From Ilex aquifolium (lineage: Eukaryota > Streptophyta > Magnoliopsida > Aquifoliales > Aquifoliaceae): DNA of 64,000 bases. Below the pieces are notes generated by a model. The model saw only the letters and a list, made by a program, of their open reading frames with translations. It had not been told where the DNA came from and did not search any database. The DNA lies in NCBI GenBank assembly GCA_951799425.1, contig OX637392.1, positions 55,008,093-55,072,092 of the forward strand, in the 5' to 3' direction. Position 1 is the first letter of the stretch. Each line of letters opens with the position of its first letter. Below, piece by piece: positions 43,196-55,606 of the stretch. Both the position numbers and the translations under genes were made by a program.

Positions 43196-44068
43196 CAAGG
43201 GCGGAACTAAGATTATATCTTAGTGGGGATAAAAAATATAAATAAAAAATTAATCAATTGGTATAAAAAATTCTCACCCACCTCTAGTAACAAGGATTAA
43301 ATTACCCGTAAATTTTGCACAATTTTTTTTAAGTTCAACTATGAGAAATATATTAAGATCCAAAACATAATTGCTATACAAAAATTGAAACCAAAATCAA
43401 TTCAGCATTTAACAAAGTATGAACAAACAAGAAAAATATTTTTTTAGTGGCACACTTCAACTTAATCATATATTAAAGAGAAACACAACGATATTGTTTA
43501 AAATATCAAGAATCGTCTAAAACGAATCAATTGTATGATATATTTCTAAACAATTTCCTTTTAACCTTGTTGAGAAATTGATATTTGTAAAAGGGCTATG
43601 TTGTTTCAAATATCAAGAATGTCTATAATTAATCAATTATGTGTTAAATTTGCAAGTATTTTTTTTAATCTTGTCGAGAAATTGATATTTTTGAAAGAGC
43701 ATAAATGTTTTTGGGTTAGCATAACTTAACATTTACATCTATTCGTATTTTTAAAAAATAGGAGAACGCATATTAAATAAGATAGACCCAATATTTAGTT
43801 AATATAAATGATGAATTAATGAATCACACATCTGTTTTACTCAGTTTCATAACAAAAACACTTGTTTTAGTAGATTAGGGGAACAAATGGACCATTAACT
43901 TATTGAAGACAAACAAGACTAGGGCCACTATTCATATTTGCAAAAAAGTTAGGGGGGTAATGAGATAAATTGAACATAACTTTGTTACCATAACAATTTG
44001 TATAGTTAACCCCTCAAAAGTCCGTGGGGGCAGTTACCCCCACACTAGTACATGTAGCTCCGCCCCTG
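43196..44068. mobile_element. Non-autonomous hAT element, 873 bp
   Basis: Begins CAAGGGCGGAACTAAG and ends TAGCTCCGCCCCTG. Target duplication TGATGATT (43188-43195) against CGATGATT (44069-44076), 7 of 8. The inner part holds an imperfect duplication of about 120 bp ('gagaaattgatattt' and 'aatatcaagaat' twice, 43493-43700). Its termini resemble those of the element at 15562 (CAGGGGCGG). No transposase remains. Confidence 0.8.
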
Positions 44069-44324
44069 CGATGATTTACTGTTAACGAAACATTTAGAAA
44101 ACTATAACGGGTGAAACCTGAATTTATTTTCCTTTATGTATCTAGTTCAATTCCAAATGTACTGGTAAAGTTTTACACTTTTTTCACATAAAAAGTTTTG
44201 TAATCTAAGTAATTGTTTGAAGATTAGATCAGATAAAAGTCAACTCTTATATCATTACAATGTCGTTAAATTTCACATGATAATTTTAAGTGCTTTTAAA
44301 AGTTACATATCTTCGGTTAATAGC

Positions 44325-44659
44325 ATTTTCGGTCCCTAAAGTATGTGTGTTTTGTCAATTTAATCATCAATGTATAAATTTTATCAAATTGGTCCTTAAA
44401 GTATTCAATTCGTGTTTAAATGGTCCCTAACCAGATGGTCCGTTAAGTTATTTGACAAAAATGACCACGTATCATTCTTTCGGACAATATCATATGGCCA
44501 ACACGTGATCACTTCCGTCAAAAACTTAATCGACCGTCTGTATATTGACTATTTAAACTCGAACTGAACACTTTAGAGATCAAATTAACAAAATCAATAC
44601 AATGAAGACCAATCTGATAAAAAAACGTATACTTTAGGGACTAAAAGTTCTATTAAACC
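44325..44659. mobile_element. MITE (GGTTAATAG..CCCTAAAGTAT family), copy 2, 335 bp
   Basis: Left GGTTAATAGCATTTTCGGTC followed by CCTAAAGTAT; right ATACTTTAGGGACTAAAAGT followed by TCTATTAAACC. About 30 bp of imperfect terminal inverted repeat. A second copy is at 31566-31821. Superfamily not assigned; long TIRs are seen in Mutator-type MITEs, but no 9-bp duplication was found. Confidence 0.7.
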
Positions 44660-45231
44660 CTAAATAATATCATACAAGTATAGTAATAATAATGGGTAGT
44701 AAAAATTGTGTTATTTAGAAAGTAACAGAAAATCATAAATGGACAAAAATCTAGCAAAATGATGAAGCTAGAATTGATATAACGAGATATAAGGACCAAC
44801 AACAAACACTTTACACTCTTCTATAGCAACCAATATAAAAAAGCATGATAATGGGTATGGCATTATTGATCATAGTAACCAAAGGTTCATGCTGTTAATT
44901 ATTAGGCATGGGCAAACTATATTACTGCCATGGATTTCAATGTCACACATTATCAACTTACATGATTGTGCAAGTTGGCACTTTCATGAGTTCATGAAAC
45001 AATGATCAATTTTTTTTCATTTTAACTTAGATGTTACGGTATGAGAATAATTTTTTTATATAGAGAAAATAAGACTATGTAGATTCGGTTTTTTTCTAAA
45101 CTTACGATAACAAAAATAACCCACACGACTACTTTTTAAAATTCGTGTATGGATAGAAATCTTTGTATCCATTTTTTTAGGGTTTATGATTCCCTCTTAG
45201 TACACTTTGGAACTTTGGACAATGAATCATC

Positions 45232-45279
<48 letters not shown>

Positions 45280-46210
45280 CATGGGTAGGTAGTTGGGAGA
45301 TATGAAATTATGGGTTTTATTGGAAGGGTGATTGTGTGCCACAAGACCCATTACTAGATGGGTTCAAAGTATGAGTCTTTTTGTCTAGAAATCAAGGAAT
45401 CAAATGATTTCCATGTTTCTGATTGTCATGCAATTGCTAATTTCTTAGGCAATTCATATGCTAGCAAAAAGGATCATCCTCATCATTCTCATAAAAAAAA
45501 TGTCTATGGTCTATGGTACTTTGTTCTCACATATTTGACAACATGATAAGATTTAAATGTCAACTGATGAGGACTATAAAAGTCATGAAATTAATATTCT
45601 TTTTTCATTCTTTTAAATGGGCAAAAAAAAAAATCACTTAAATACTTTAGTGTATTGATCATCTGCATCCGTTGTAGCGGTAAAAGTACTAGACTAACAA
45701 CCTTGACATTGTGGTTTGAATATGATGACGATTAATTTGTGCAAATAATGTTCAATCTTAGGTCCGTATTGTGTCTTCTCTCATAGTATTCTCGATTAAC
45801 GAGAATCGGACTAAGTAATGAGCTTTTCTTTTTCTTTTTTTTTATTTATGGTTCCTTCTTGATCTGCTAAGTTTCAAGCTAAGTTAAATTGCTTTGAAAC
45901 TTATGCAGACACCTATTAAACATTTTGTTACACAAGCATGTTGGACCAAATAATTGGAAGTGTTTGAGAAGGTAATTACCACTAATACTTTGGTTATAAA
46001 TCTTGATTGGGTCAACTATAATAATGAAAATCTAATGACCCATGCAATGCTTTTTATCTATAAAAATTCTAAACATTTAAGTAGATGGGTGGTCTAGTAT
46101 TTCCCTAGTAAACTAGAACTTCTTGCTTCAAACCATTATCAATAGGGTCCAGCTTCCACATTGAAATATTAATGGATTTTTAAACACAAAAGTATTCTAT
46201 TGTATGCTAG
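44660..46210. other. Intergenic stretch without supported gene
   Basis: Contains a (TC)n microsatellite at 45237-45277. Around 45665-45725, 'gttgtagcggtaaaagta' and 'gtggtttgaatatgatga' are faintly tRNA/SINE-like (A- and B-box order), but the match is too weak to call. No protein-coding gene recognised. Confidence 0.45.
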
Positions 46211-46269
46211 TATGATGAATAACATCATTTGGTTCAAAGAAATGATAAATATCAGCATAATCTTCAGAG

Positions 46270-46450
46270 TAAACCTTCGTGTATTAAATTTAAAAGATTA
46301 GACCAGATGCGACAAGAAGGGCTCATCCACCCATATAACGCGGATTCGAGCCCGAGAATCAATCTCTCCAAATTAAGAATACAGTTATCTTTAATTACTT
46401 ATCCCAAACCTTCCTATAAATGAAGTCTTATGCACGGGGTACAACCGACC
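46270..46450 (+). mobile_element. Degenerate Au-like SINE
   Basis: 'gcggattcgagcccgag' is a good B-box match. Downstream 'aagtcttatgcacggggta' resembles the conserved 3' phrase of Au SINEs (a start-of-tail motif of the type 'gagcttagtgcaccgggctg'). Boundaries are approximate. Confidence 0.5.
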
Positions 46451-47131
46451 TTTTTATATAATATGTTTCTCGACAAACATTGTTATGTCTATCATTCATC
46501 TTTATTTTTGTTTTCACGACCAAAAGACTAGATAATATTATCTTCCTCTTTGTGAATATCTAAACTTTTTATGTTGAGATATGTTAGGTTATATCAGGAC
46601 ATTATGTTGGCACTAGGGAAACCTATGGCAAACAACAATTGAAATTTAATTCATGTTAGCTTGACTTTGATGAGCTTTAATCTTCCAATTTGGACCCTAT
46701 TTTCTCAACATTCATTGATTTTTTTGCAGCTATTTACAAAAGCTGATGGAACTTGATTAGAATAAAATCATTAAATCATGTAGAAAATATAATAATGATA
46801 ATAATTTTCCATGAGTTCTATAGTTATTTAGTCAGCTGTAATGATTTCTGAATCAAGAAATTGTTAAGAGTTGTTGAGAAGTTGAGCTAATTAGTTCAGT
46901 ACTTTCTTTCCTTTCAAGATTAGGCTTTCACTTACTTAATATTAACAATACAACAGAAATGAAAGCTATGTTCCTGAATAATACAACATGGTATCCAAGT
47001 TTTATTATTCCAAATAATCCCTTTTTGATAATATACTAAACGACACTTCACCTTAAATCCTAAACCCTAAAACTCATCTAAGTTCCATGCCTTAACCTCT
47101 CTTAATTTTTCTTGTTATTTCATAAACGTTC
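46451..47131. other. Intergenic stretch without gene
   Basis: AT-rich, no gene or element recognised. Confidence 0.5.
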
Positions 47132-47146
47132 TAAATGAGACGTGGG

Positions 47147-47370
47147 TTTTTTTTAGTTGAATGGTTAGGGTGTCTAAGTCAACTTATACGCACCTCGACT
47201 AATTCCCTCTCCGGTCTGGTTAAAAGCAGACCATCCACGTCAAGACTAGGGTATTCATGATTCATGAGAGATTTACCTCATGATCTGACCTTAAAAGATT
47301 GTCAAGATTCAAACTTAAGACGTCTGAATTTACAGTTCGTCTCTATTATCACTTGAACTACTATTAGGGT
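47147..47370 (-). mobile_element. tRNA-derived SINE, family A, copy 8, full length
   Basis: Minus orientation: poly(A) tail as T run 47147-47154, B-box region 'gtcaagattcaaacttaaga', A-box region 'attatcacttgaactac' (plus strand). It has a 15-bp target duplication, TAAATGAGACGTGGG (47132-47146) against TAAATGAGACATGAG (47371-47385), two mismatches. This copy best defines the 224-bp element. Confidence 0.85.
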
Positions 47371-47385
47371 TAAATGAGACATGAG

Positions 47386-47613
47386 TTTTGCCACATATAA
47401 TATATGCTTCAATCTTTTTCAATAATACTTGGTTTAGTATATGTTTATAATCTAAATGAGCACAAGCTTGACTACATTATCTTAGTACCACATAACAACT
47501 TTAAATGTGAGCAGTTTACCAACTAATCAAGTTGACACACAATTTACCTACTTTGATCAGCATGAGAAAAGTGAGAGACAGAGAGTTGACCTACTTGGCA
47601 GGCAAGAAAACGT

Positions 47614-47614
<1 letters not shown>
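47386..47614. other. Short intergenic stretch
   Basis: No gene recognised. Confidence 0.45.
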
Positions 47615-47658
<44 letters not shown>

Positions 47659-47681
47659 TGTGTGTGTCTCTGTGTGTGTGT

Positions 47682-47740
<59 letters not shown>
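47615..47740. repeat. Compound (TG)n(TC/TG)n(AG)n microsatellite
   Basis: A TG run broken by TCTC steps passes into an AG run at 47711-47740. Frames through it (Cys-Val or Arg-Glu repeats) are artefacts. Confidence 0.9.
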
Positions 47741-47746
<6 letters not shown>

Positions 47747-49300
47747 GCTAGATCTAAGGTTTCAACTGGATCACATAGAAGTCATAAAGCCAATCTTTTC
47801 TCATGGGCTTGGGCTAAAAAAAAGATAGAAATGACCTTATACTATCACCATTCAACAAATTTTCAAAGCACTATTTGGTTTTGTTTTCTAAGAAAATACA
47901 CTATAAAATTCCATCTTTTGAATCCATCAGAACAGCTTAAATAGGAAGATTTCAGGATTGCCATTTCAAAATCTCAAATTTAAATTTTAAACGAGGATCC
48001 AGAACTTCCTGAAGTGTTTCACCTCCCAGGTGATTATACGCATCCCGAGTTTACATCCGAGGAACAAGCTTTCCATGGAGAATATTGAAGATACAAGCCA
48101 GAATTGCTCATTTACAGATCAAGTCACAATGGCAAAGGAGTGGAGCTGTTAAACACCCAGCCTCAACTCTTTTGCCAGTGGACCAGTACCACAGGTAGAC
48201 AAACCAGCAAGGTCCTCAAAATAATGGTGAACCAAGACCAAATCCTAACCTGTTAGACCCATGGGCTCAAGTTGGCCTGCATGACCTAACTTCAAGCCCA
48301 CCCAGAACTTGAATTCCGGACTAGAGCAAAAAATTCGATATAACGATAACACAGTCATCATTGTCATGTGATATCACCATCTAATAATAAACTTATAAAT
48401 AAATAAAATGAACCCCACTTGATGGTTATTTTCTTACATGGACAAGTTAGTTTCCAAAATAAATGGGATCCAATTACTTGCATATTGATTTGATATCGGA
48501 TAGTAATACCACTTAATAATGATAACATGGTGTCACCGTTACATTTAACACTTCTCTCTGTTCTGGTAGGTAACATAAGAATAATACTGTGAATACCACT
48601 TTTGTGCACCACCTAATGTGACACAATCAGAGTCATTGAATATTTAGTAAACTCTGTAAGACTTACTAATCTAATGGTCTATATTGAGATGGCGCACAAA
48701 GGTCGGGTAAGAAAAAGATGTGTACAGCATTGCTGATAATATAATGGTTATGACGTCTAGTGCATGTTTTCATGACATAAGAAACATTCCTAATTGAGCA
48801 ACATGCCATGCAGAAAGCAATCTCGTTTAAGCCCAAAGACTAATGTATTAAGGTAAAGCAAAAGCAGCAGAAGCAAAAACGTGGGCCATCACTTCTGTAA
48901 CAAACTCAATTCCCGCATAATATATATACTTCTCAACAAAGCAAGACATTTTTAAAGAGCCCAAGAATTTTCCTTTATTCGGGTAACCGAAGAATTGTCT
49001 TAGCCACGTGTTTTGGACCCACGAGTCCTACAAACCGCACATATCAATGAAACCCGGGTTTCATGTAGTATTTATATCTAGCTCGTTGTTCGACTACTGA
49101 ACCATCCATTTGGGTTTCCCAACAAATATTGGAAGTCGGGTTAACTTTGTATAACTATTTACAAGCACCACACATGAAAATATACTCAGCGTTCTGGAAT
49201 TCTGGTGAAAGCTGCTTTATGTATAGGTTTCTGTTACTTGTAAGACATCATCAGCCCCTTTCCTCCCTTTTCTTCCACTCAATTCATGTGTCTCCCAATA
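47741..49300. other. Upstream region of the DMP gene
   Basis: From 47990 to 48320 base composition is more even, and a short open stretch (47993-48088, plus) reads like a protein ('EDPELPEVFHLPGDY'), but no family is recognised and it stops after about 31 codons. A G-box CACGTG lies at 49005-49010, roughly 300 bp upstream of the DMP TATA box. No separate gene is called. Confidence 0.45.
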
Positions 49301-49301
49301 G

Positions 49302-49308
49302 TATAAAT
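49302..49308 (+). promoter_or_regulatory. Candidate TATA box of the DMP gene
   Basis: TATAAAT about 83 bp upstream of the start codon, implying a leader of around 55 bases. Judged by sequence and spacing. Confidence 0.55.
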
Positions 49309-49390
49309 GCAGCAGCAACAAGCACACAATGAACCTGACATAACAGACCTAACAAGGATAGAAAGAAATAGGAACTGCAAATTATAAACC

Positions 49391-50026
49391 ATGGAGATTA
49401 AGATTGAAGACAAGGCAGCCCGAAATCTTGATGAAGAAAAAGTCCCCCTCCTGGTGAAATCCTTCTTACCTGAAACAGTAGAGAAAAACCTCGTACAAAA
49501 GGCCATTAGCCAGACATTTCAAAGCACAGCTCATTTGGCCAATCTTTTACCTACTGGTTCTGTCCTTGCTTTTCAATTTCTATCACCCATTTTCACGACA
49601 GAAGGTGAGTGTGATGCAGTTGGACGGTCCTTGACTGCCGGGCTCATAGCACTCTGTGGGCTGTCATGTTTTTTATTCAGCTTTACAGATAGTTTCAAGG
49701 ACCAGAGGGGGAATATTTGCTATGGTTTTACCACATTCCAGGGGTTGTGGGTCATTGATGGATCCACAACTCTGCCCCCTGAAGTTGCAGCAAAATATAG
49801 ACTGAAATTTATAGATTTCATGCATGCATTCATGTCAATACTGGTTTTCGCAGCTGTTGCACTGTTTGATCAAAATGTGGTGAACTGCTTCTACCCACTG
49901 CCATCGGATGAGACCAAAGAGCTCCTCACAGCACTTCCAGTTGGGATTGGGGCCATTTGCAGTATGTTGTTTGTAGTGTTTCCTACTAAGCGCCATGGAA
50001 TCGGCTTCCCTCTTACTGCTAATTGA
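49391..50026 (+). CDS. DMP4: DMP (DUF679) membrane protein, DMP4-like
   Basis: Intronless frame of 211 residues, the usual length and structure for the plant DMP family. After an acidic cytosolic N-terminus (about 1-45) come four hydrophobic segments at about 49-68, 83-99, 143-160 and 178-197. Family hallmarks are 'HLANLLPTGSVLAFQFLSP', 'CFLFSFTDSFKD', 'CYGFTTFQGLW', 'LKFIDFMHAFMS' and the C-terminal 'FPTKRHGIGFPL'. The start ATG has context AAACCATGGAG. DMPs sit in endomembranes, tonoplast or plasma membrane. Members are linked to membrane remodelling and senescence, and DMP8/9 to gamete fusion; this protein looks like the DMP3/4 group rather than DMP8/9. The member number is my best guess; the family is secure. 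Confidence 0.9.
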   Translation: MEIKIEDKAARNLDEEKVPLLVKSFLPETVEKNLVQKAISQTFQSTAHLANLLPTGSVLAFQFLSPIFTTEGECDAVGRSLTAGLIALCGLSCFLFSFTDSFKDQRGNICYGFTTFQGLWVIDGSTTLPPEVAAKYRLKFIDFMHAFMSILVFAAVALFDQNVVNCFYPLPSDETKELLTALPVGIGAICSMLFVVFPTKRHGIGFPLTAN

Positions 50027-52888
50027 TACTTACTATTTATTCACTTGATGCTTCTATAGTTTTCTTCAACTTGTGCTAGCAAAACTTTGGCTTTTTTAAT
50101 GCATTTATCACTCTTCCTTTCTGTTCTCCTTGAGGAGCAATATGAGCTTTTCCCCTCGATTTAACCACTATACCTATTAAGATGTACCCAAATCTTCAGC
50201 ACAATTTTGACAAATGCATCTCGAGAAACTCAGCAAAGAAGGCTTAAACCAAGGACCAATGAATCAGAAATCATTCAATGCAATAGTTCTATTCAATAAT
50301 CATCTAAATACAGAAGAAAAGTTTACAGCCAGTAGTAAACAAAAGCAACACGAATTTCTGGAATAAATTAGAAACAAGGACGTAATTAATGACGGAGAAG
50401 CAACTAAAAGCAAATGTTATGCATTCTATAATTAATGGTTAATTCATAAATTTTAAGAATAATTCAAGAGTTTATGCAAGGCTATTGATTAAGCAACTTA
50501 AAAGACAGCAGCAAGTTATGCCGTAATATCCACATAGATATTGAAGTAGCACCAACAGCATAAGCTTAGCACACGCCTACTCCTTCACCTTAATTGAAGT
50601 TTCCTTTCTACCTATTTTTCAGTCTAATATTTCATACAATACCCTTTATTTTATCCAGATGCCCATAGGCATGACTATCCCTTTCAATTACACTTGTAAT
50701 CATCATAAGTGAGGCATGGGGGAAACTGCATGCCCACTCCCCCCCGCCCCCCCCCCCCCAAAAAAAAAAAAATTAAGTCACACTAAATCCAATCACAATG
50801 TATCACTGCTTCTATTATTTATGATTGTAGCGCAAAGAGGCAATTGGATAGCTACCTAGCATAGCAATAACATCTTTGACATTTTGCCTCTTTTTCACAA
50901 AAGTATGCACCATACAAAGTTCACAAAAAATTTCCATGCGATGAAACATAAGAACAAAAATATTTTACTGTGTAAACTCAACCAACCTTTTCTTTTTATT
51001 TCTTGTGTTCCCTTTCCATCTTTAATCCAGTTACTTCTTTCAAAATCAATACCTTATAGTTATGGTCTCTTTATACATGAAAAAGAATTTCCACCAATAT
51101 AATTGCATGAATAACTTGAAAAAGTTTGGTGTTTTCATATTTTATCATATCTAATAATTTAAGATTTAAGTAGCATAAGAATTTGAGTAAACTTTGTGAA
51201 ACACAATAATAAACCTAAAACTCATCTGTTATAATATTTGCTATATCAAACCAACTTGAATTCGTGAGAAGGAACTCCAAACAAGTAATGAACAACTATA
51301 CCTTTCAAAAATGATGTCATGATTATCCTTATATCTTGCTTACATTAATTAGTTGAAGTCATCATAATACTTAATTTTATTCAGTGGAAAGTTGGTGTTT
51401 AGTGAGTATTAATATGAGCACAATAAAATGTGGTAATTATTGATTGCACCCCGATCCTATTATGTTGTTACAAATGCATCACATCACCTGATCGCCACTA
51501 GGACCACTACCCATGGAATTCCACCCCCAGCAATTATATAACTACTACCATGTTTCTCGCATGCATCATATGTGCCTCTCCACTAGAATGATATGCCAAA
51601 ATCAACTTTGAGTCCCAGAACACTCCAAAAGGGTAGAGAATTTAGTCTACTTTTTGGCTCTTTTTTTATTTTAAGAAAAAAGAGTGAATTAAATAAAGAA
51701 CTCTGTGATCCTTTTTAAGTCTAAATATATGTAAAAGAAACCTTCAGAATAAAGCAGTATCTGCAGGTCTAGAAATTATAGCTGTCTAAAACTTAGAAGG
51801 AAACCTGCTTTTGTGAGCCATGCGATCATAATGAAGAGAAGACACTATAACATGGTACCACGTCAGGGGCCTCAAGGGCTGCTACAGAGAGAAGTTGCTG
51901 CTGTTTTCAGGGTGTATATCCTGTTGACCTCTTTATTCCCTTACGAAACCTACGGCAGCAGGGGGATGCAGGGAACTTAATCAACCCACATGATCATGTC
52001 ATTCCAAATGCTAAGATCACATGAGAAGTTTTTGGTAGGCAAGAACAGGCTTCAGTATATCTCTTGTACAGTAGAAGCAAGACCCATCGGCCATCGTACC
52101 ATCAAGTAGTCAGAGCTCAGTGATTCCCATATCACGGGCTTCTGCATATTTCTTTTAAAATACATCACAGTTAAAGAAGCTCAAACCAGCAGGGAAATCA
52201 TGTCATGCACTACTGATTAGTAAGGGTGAGTAAGTTCCAATAAAAAAAATGCACTGTACTGCTCAAAAAAATAGAAAATAATAAGGAGAAGAAATGCAGA
52301 TTTCACTACCAAACAGCAATTTTTTTAGAAACTTTTTCTGGGTTCTAGATACCAATTAATTCAGATGCTCCTTTAGCAAAAACAACAACCACCACCACAA
52401 CCAAAATGGCAGTAATTCAGATTCTCACTAAATCTTTGCCTTTTCAGAATCATCAAACCCAAAAAAGGTATTAAAAAGCACTCAATACTTCAAGCTCAGT
52501 TGCTCAGACTATACTTACACAGCTCATTTGAGGAAAACCCGTCTGTTTTCAAAAGAGAGATCACCAAAAAGAGGAAAAAGGAAATGCTGAAGAAGGTACA
52601 GGTTACAATGCAACACACCTTGCAGCCAACTTATGCAGCAGTAGTGCAACTGACACTGCAAAACAGGAAACATATATAATTACCGCTCAACTCCAATAGA
52701 TATTAGAATTCTGCAATTAGGCATCTATATTCCTTTTTTTTTTTTCAAAAAATTTATGTTCACGATATCCTGATCTAGTGAATGCATGCTTCTGAGGTGA
52801 AATGATCTGATACAAGAAAACCAGGTGTTGAGATTTCACTACGTAAATGGATAAAAATCATACCCCTGGCGATCACCTATGCAAAACC
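50027..52888. other. Intergenic region between DMP and PPR genes
   Basis: No coding gene supported. A poly(C)-poly(A) block (50741-50773) mirrors the T-G block at 38517. The more complex text at 51800-52120 may be 3' untranslated sequence of the PPR gene, whose coding part ends at 52889 on the minus strand; this is a guess. No complete transposon was recognised. Confidence 0.5.
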
Positions 52889-54328
52889 TCAAATTGGTGC
52901 CTCAACGGGCTCATCCATCAGCTCATCCTTTACCAACTCAGCAGCTTCTCGCACCTTCCTTCTACCCCAAAATCCACTCACCAGCATGCTCCATGTTCCC
53001 TCATCAGGAACACACCCATCAAGCACCATCTCATCAATAATTCTAGCAGCTTTGTGCAAGTCTCCTTTCTTACAGACACGTGAAATAAGAGAACTAAAGG
53101 TTTTTGGTTCAATTGAAATTCCCCTTGTGCGCATGCTTAGATATAATTGAAAAGCTCGAGTAGAGTCACTGTCGGTACATAGGCCTTGGACTACTGCATT
53201 ATGAATCTTGACATGAAGGCTCCAAGTAACTCGATTTGGAGAGATTCCCCCAAGAACCATTTCATCAAGAAAGTTTGCAGCTTCCTGGAATTTGTAAACA
53301 TCACAAAAGCCACTTATTATTTTACCAAACAACCCAGCATCGGCTTTCAAGCCCTGAAGCTTCATTCTATCAAGTATCTCCACAGCCTCTCGAAGCTTTC
53401 CTTCTTTACAGAGTCCATGAATTAAGGTGCTGTAAGTAATCATGTTGGGCACATGACGTTTCTGAACCATTATCTCCAACAGCTCCATGGCTTGTGAACA
53501 GTGTCCACCCTTGCAAAGACCATCCATTAGAGAACTGTAAGTAATCACATTGGGCTCAATATCTTTGATCTTCATCTCTTTGAATAATCCCATAGCTTCA
53601 TCCAAATTGTTTGACTGACATAGGCCGTGAATCAAAGAAGTATAGGTAACAACAGTAGGTGTACAACCTTTTGCATCCATCTCTGTGAAAAGCTCTTTAG
53701 CATCACTGATCTTCCCAGATCTACACAAACCATTAATCAAAGTACCATATGTGTATGAATCCGGAGTACACCCACGATTGGGCATCTCGCGAAAGATTTG
53801 GACAGCAGCATCAATGGTTCCGCTATTCTTGCAGAGGGCTTTGATCAGAACATTGAGAGAAGCAACACTGGTAGGAATACCCTTTTCTCTCATATACCTG
53901 TAAAATCTTAGAGCCATCTTTAGCTGATTTTCATTCACAAGAATATCAAACACTGTGACGTAAGATTTTGGGGAGGGTTCACACTCATATTCCTTCATTT
54001 TCTGGAAAATCTTGATTGCATCAAGAGGCTTATGAACCCGGCCATAAGCTCTACAGATAGAAAGGAATATGTCTTCCGTAATCTTACATTTCTCATCCTT
54101 CATTCTATTTAGAAGATCTTCTGCTGAACTAAACTGGTTTGTGGAAAGTAACCTTGAGATCATGAGACCAAAGGTGCTGTGATCATGCCGATAGCCATTA
54201 GAGTACTCTGCTGTTGCTGCATCAAATACGAGTGTAGCTTTCTGCAAATCCTTTTCTGCTCGAATCAGCTGCTCTACTAGGGATGTTGTAATTTGCTTCG
54301 GCCATTTGATCATTGTCTTGCTGCCCAT
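52889..54328 (-). CDS. P-class pentatricopeptide repeat protein (At5g46100-like)
   Basis: Intronless, 479 residues. It consists almost wholly of 35-residue PPR motifs from about residue 48 onwards, roughly eleven, for example 'DSYTYGTLINGLCRSGKISD', 'TVVTYTSLIHGLCQSNNLDE', 'NVITYSSLMDGLCKGGHCSQ'. No E, DYW or other editing domain follows. The start 'MGSKTMIKWPKQIT' and the phrase 'FDAATAEYSNGYRHD' recall Arabidopsis At5g46100 as I remember it. PPR proteins bind organellar RNA base by base through residues 5 and 35 of each repeat. The N-terminus lacks an obvious transit peptide, so its location is uncertain. The motif family is certain; the orthology is likely. Confidence 0.92.
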   Translation of the reverse strand: MGSKTMIKWPKQITTSLVEQLIRAEKDLQKATLVFDAATAEYSNGYRHDHSTFGLMISRLLSTNQFSSAEDLLNRMKDEKCKITEDIFLSICRAYGRVHKPLDAIKIFQKMKEYECEPSPKSYVTVFDILVNENQLKMALRFYRYMREKGIPTSVASLNVLIKALCKNSGTIDAAVQIFREMPNRGCTPDSYTYGTLINGLCRSGKISDAKELFTEMDAKGCTPTVVTYTSLIHGLCQSNNLDEAMGLFKEMKIKDIEPNVITYSSLMDGLCKGGHCSQAMELLEIMVQKRHVPNMITYSTLIHGLCKEGKLREAVEILDRMKLQGLKADAGLFGKIISGFCDVYKFQEAANFLDEMVLGGISPNRVTWSLHVKIHNAVVQGLCTDSDSTRAFQLYLSMRTRGISIEPKTFSSLISRVCKKGDLHKAARIIDEMVLDGCVPDEGTWSMLVSGFWGRRKVREAAELVKDELMDEPVEAPI

Positions 54329-55606
54329 AACTGCAATTTCTCTTTTTTAGTAGAATTTTCCTCCAACTTGAGCAGATTTATCAGAAGCTTAGCTTTATTG
54401 AAATGTGACTACTCAGTCAAGAGAGTGGATCTGTGTCATCTTACCATTCTGTAGGGGACATAACAAACCAAAGATCCTTAAGCAAAAAAGCGGAGGCACC
54501 AAATTCTCCAGTACAATGTGATTCATCATTCTGTTAAAGTTGCACCACATACATGGGAATAGAAGTATAAACTTCAACAAAGATGAGAAACGTAAGCAAA
54601 AGTATTGACTCGGTTGAATGCCAATATCGCCAAATTTATATATATATAAAAGCATAACTCAAAACTTTTATCTCACAACTCAAAACATGAGTCAAATAGG
54701 TCGATGGTTTTTTATTTTCCTCTCAAGGAATAACTCAATTCTTTTGCAAATAGACACCTATAGTCCCAACTACTTGTGGTTGAATTCTAGAGTCTTCCTC
54801 CCTAGTCTGCTCTATTAAAACTTATATCTTCGGTCACTTTCAAAACATAGTACTTTTTCATAATCTCTACCCAGGGCCATCCTCTTGCCCTTTTGTAATA
54901 TTCAACTTGTATAAAAACCAATCCTTCCTACCCAAAGAGGAAAAAAAAAAAGCAGACACAAATCGCTCCTTCAACAGTGCATCGACTAATCTCGACAAAT
55001 ACCTTAAAATCTTAGATGACTTCTCTTCATCACATTTTCAGTCAGTGCCCCTATTAAGTTCCACAAAAGTATTCACTTCTTGTTCTATTTCATTGATGCA
55101 GCCACCATCCATCAAAAAATCCTTATTCCAGCTTCACTCATTCTTTGAACATGCTAATTCTCAAACTGCTCCACATTGCATACCATAAAGTATATTTGGC
55201 CATATGATTGTCTTATAACACATTTCCCTTTGGCTTAAATATAACGTTATGATCATAAAACACTTTGAAAGTGGTTTCTCGTGTAATTCATTTTACTTTG
55301 TTCTTACTCGTAAGTTATAAAGTTCTTAATGACCCTTTCCATCAGAATAATCAATCTACATGGTAGAAATGATCACCATCAAGCATCTGCGAGTCATCAA
55401 TTTCAACATTACGCTCCATTCTATAACTAGTCTTGCTAAAACTACACGCTTGTATTCTTTCTCATTGCCAATAACCTAAAACTTGAAAGTTTAAGCATCC
55501 CCTTCATAGTTTTACCTCATAAATAAATCAACTCTGACTTCGTAAATCAAAGCAATCCTTCAACAAGTATCATTCACCATGGAACATTTCCTTGAAATGT
55601 GCAGAA
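54329..55606. other. Upstream region of the PPR gene
   Basis: On the minus strand a TATATATATAAAT motif at about 54635-54650 lies some 310 bp above the start codon and is a candidate promoter. Text from 54740 to 55560 is moderately complex but has no supported frame. It may include an eroded retroelement. Confidence 0.45.

Noticed and set aside
45665-45725. Possible tRNA gene or SINE head
   Set aside because: A- and B-box order is suggestive, but the cloverleaf cannot be formed by eye and there is no tail or duplication.
47507-47828. Cys-Val and Arg-Glu rich frames
   Set aside because: Direct translation of the TG and AG microsatellite.
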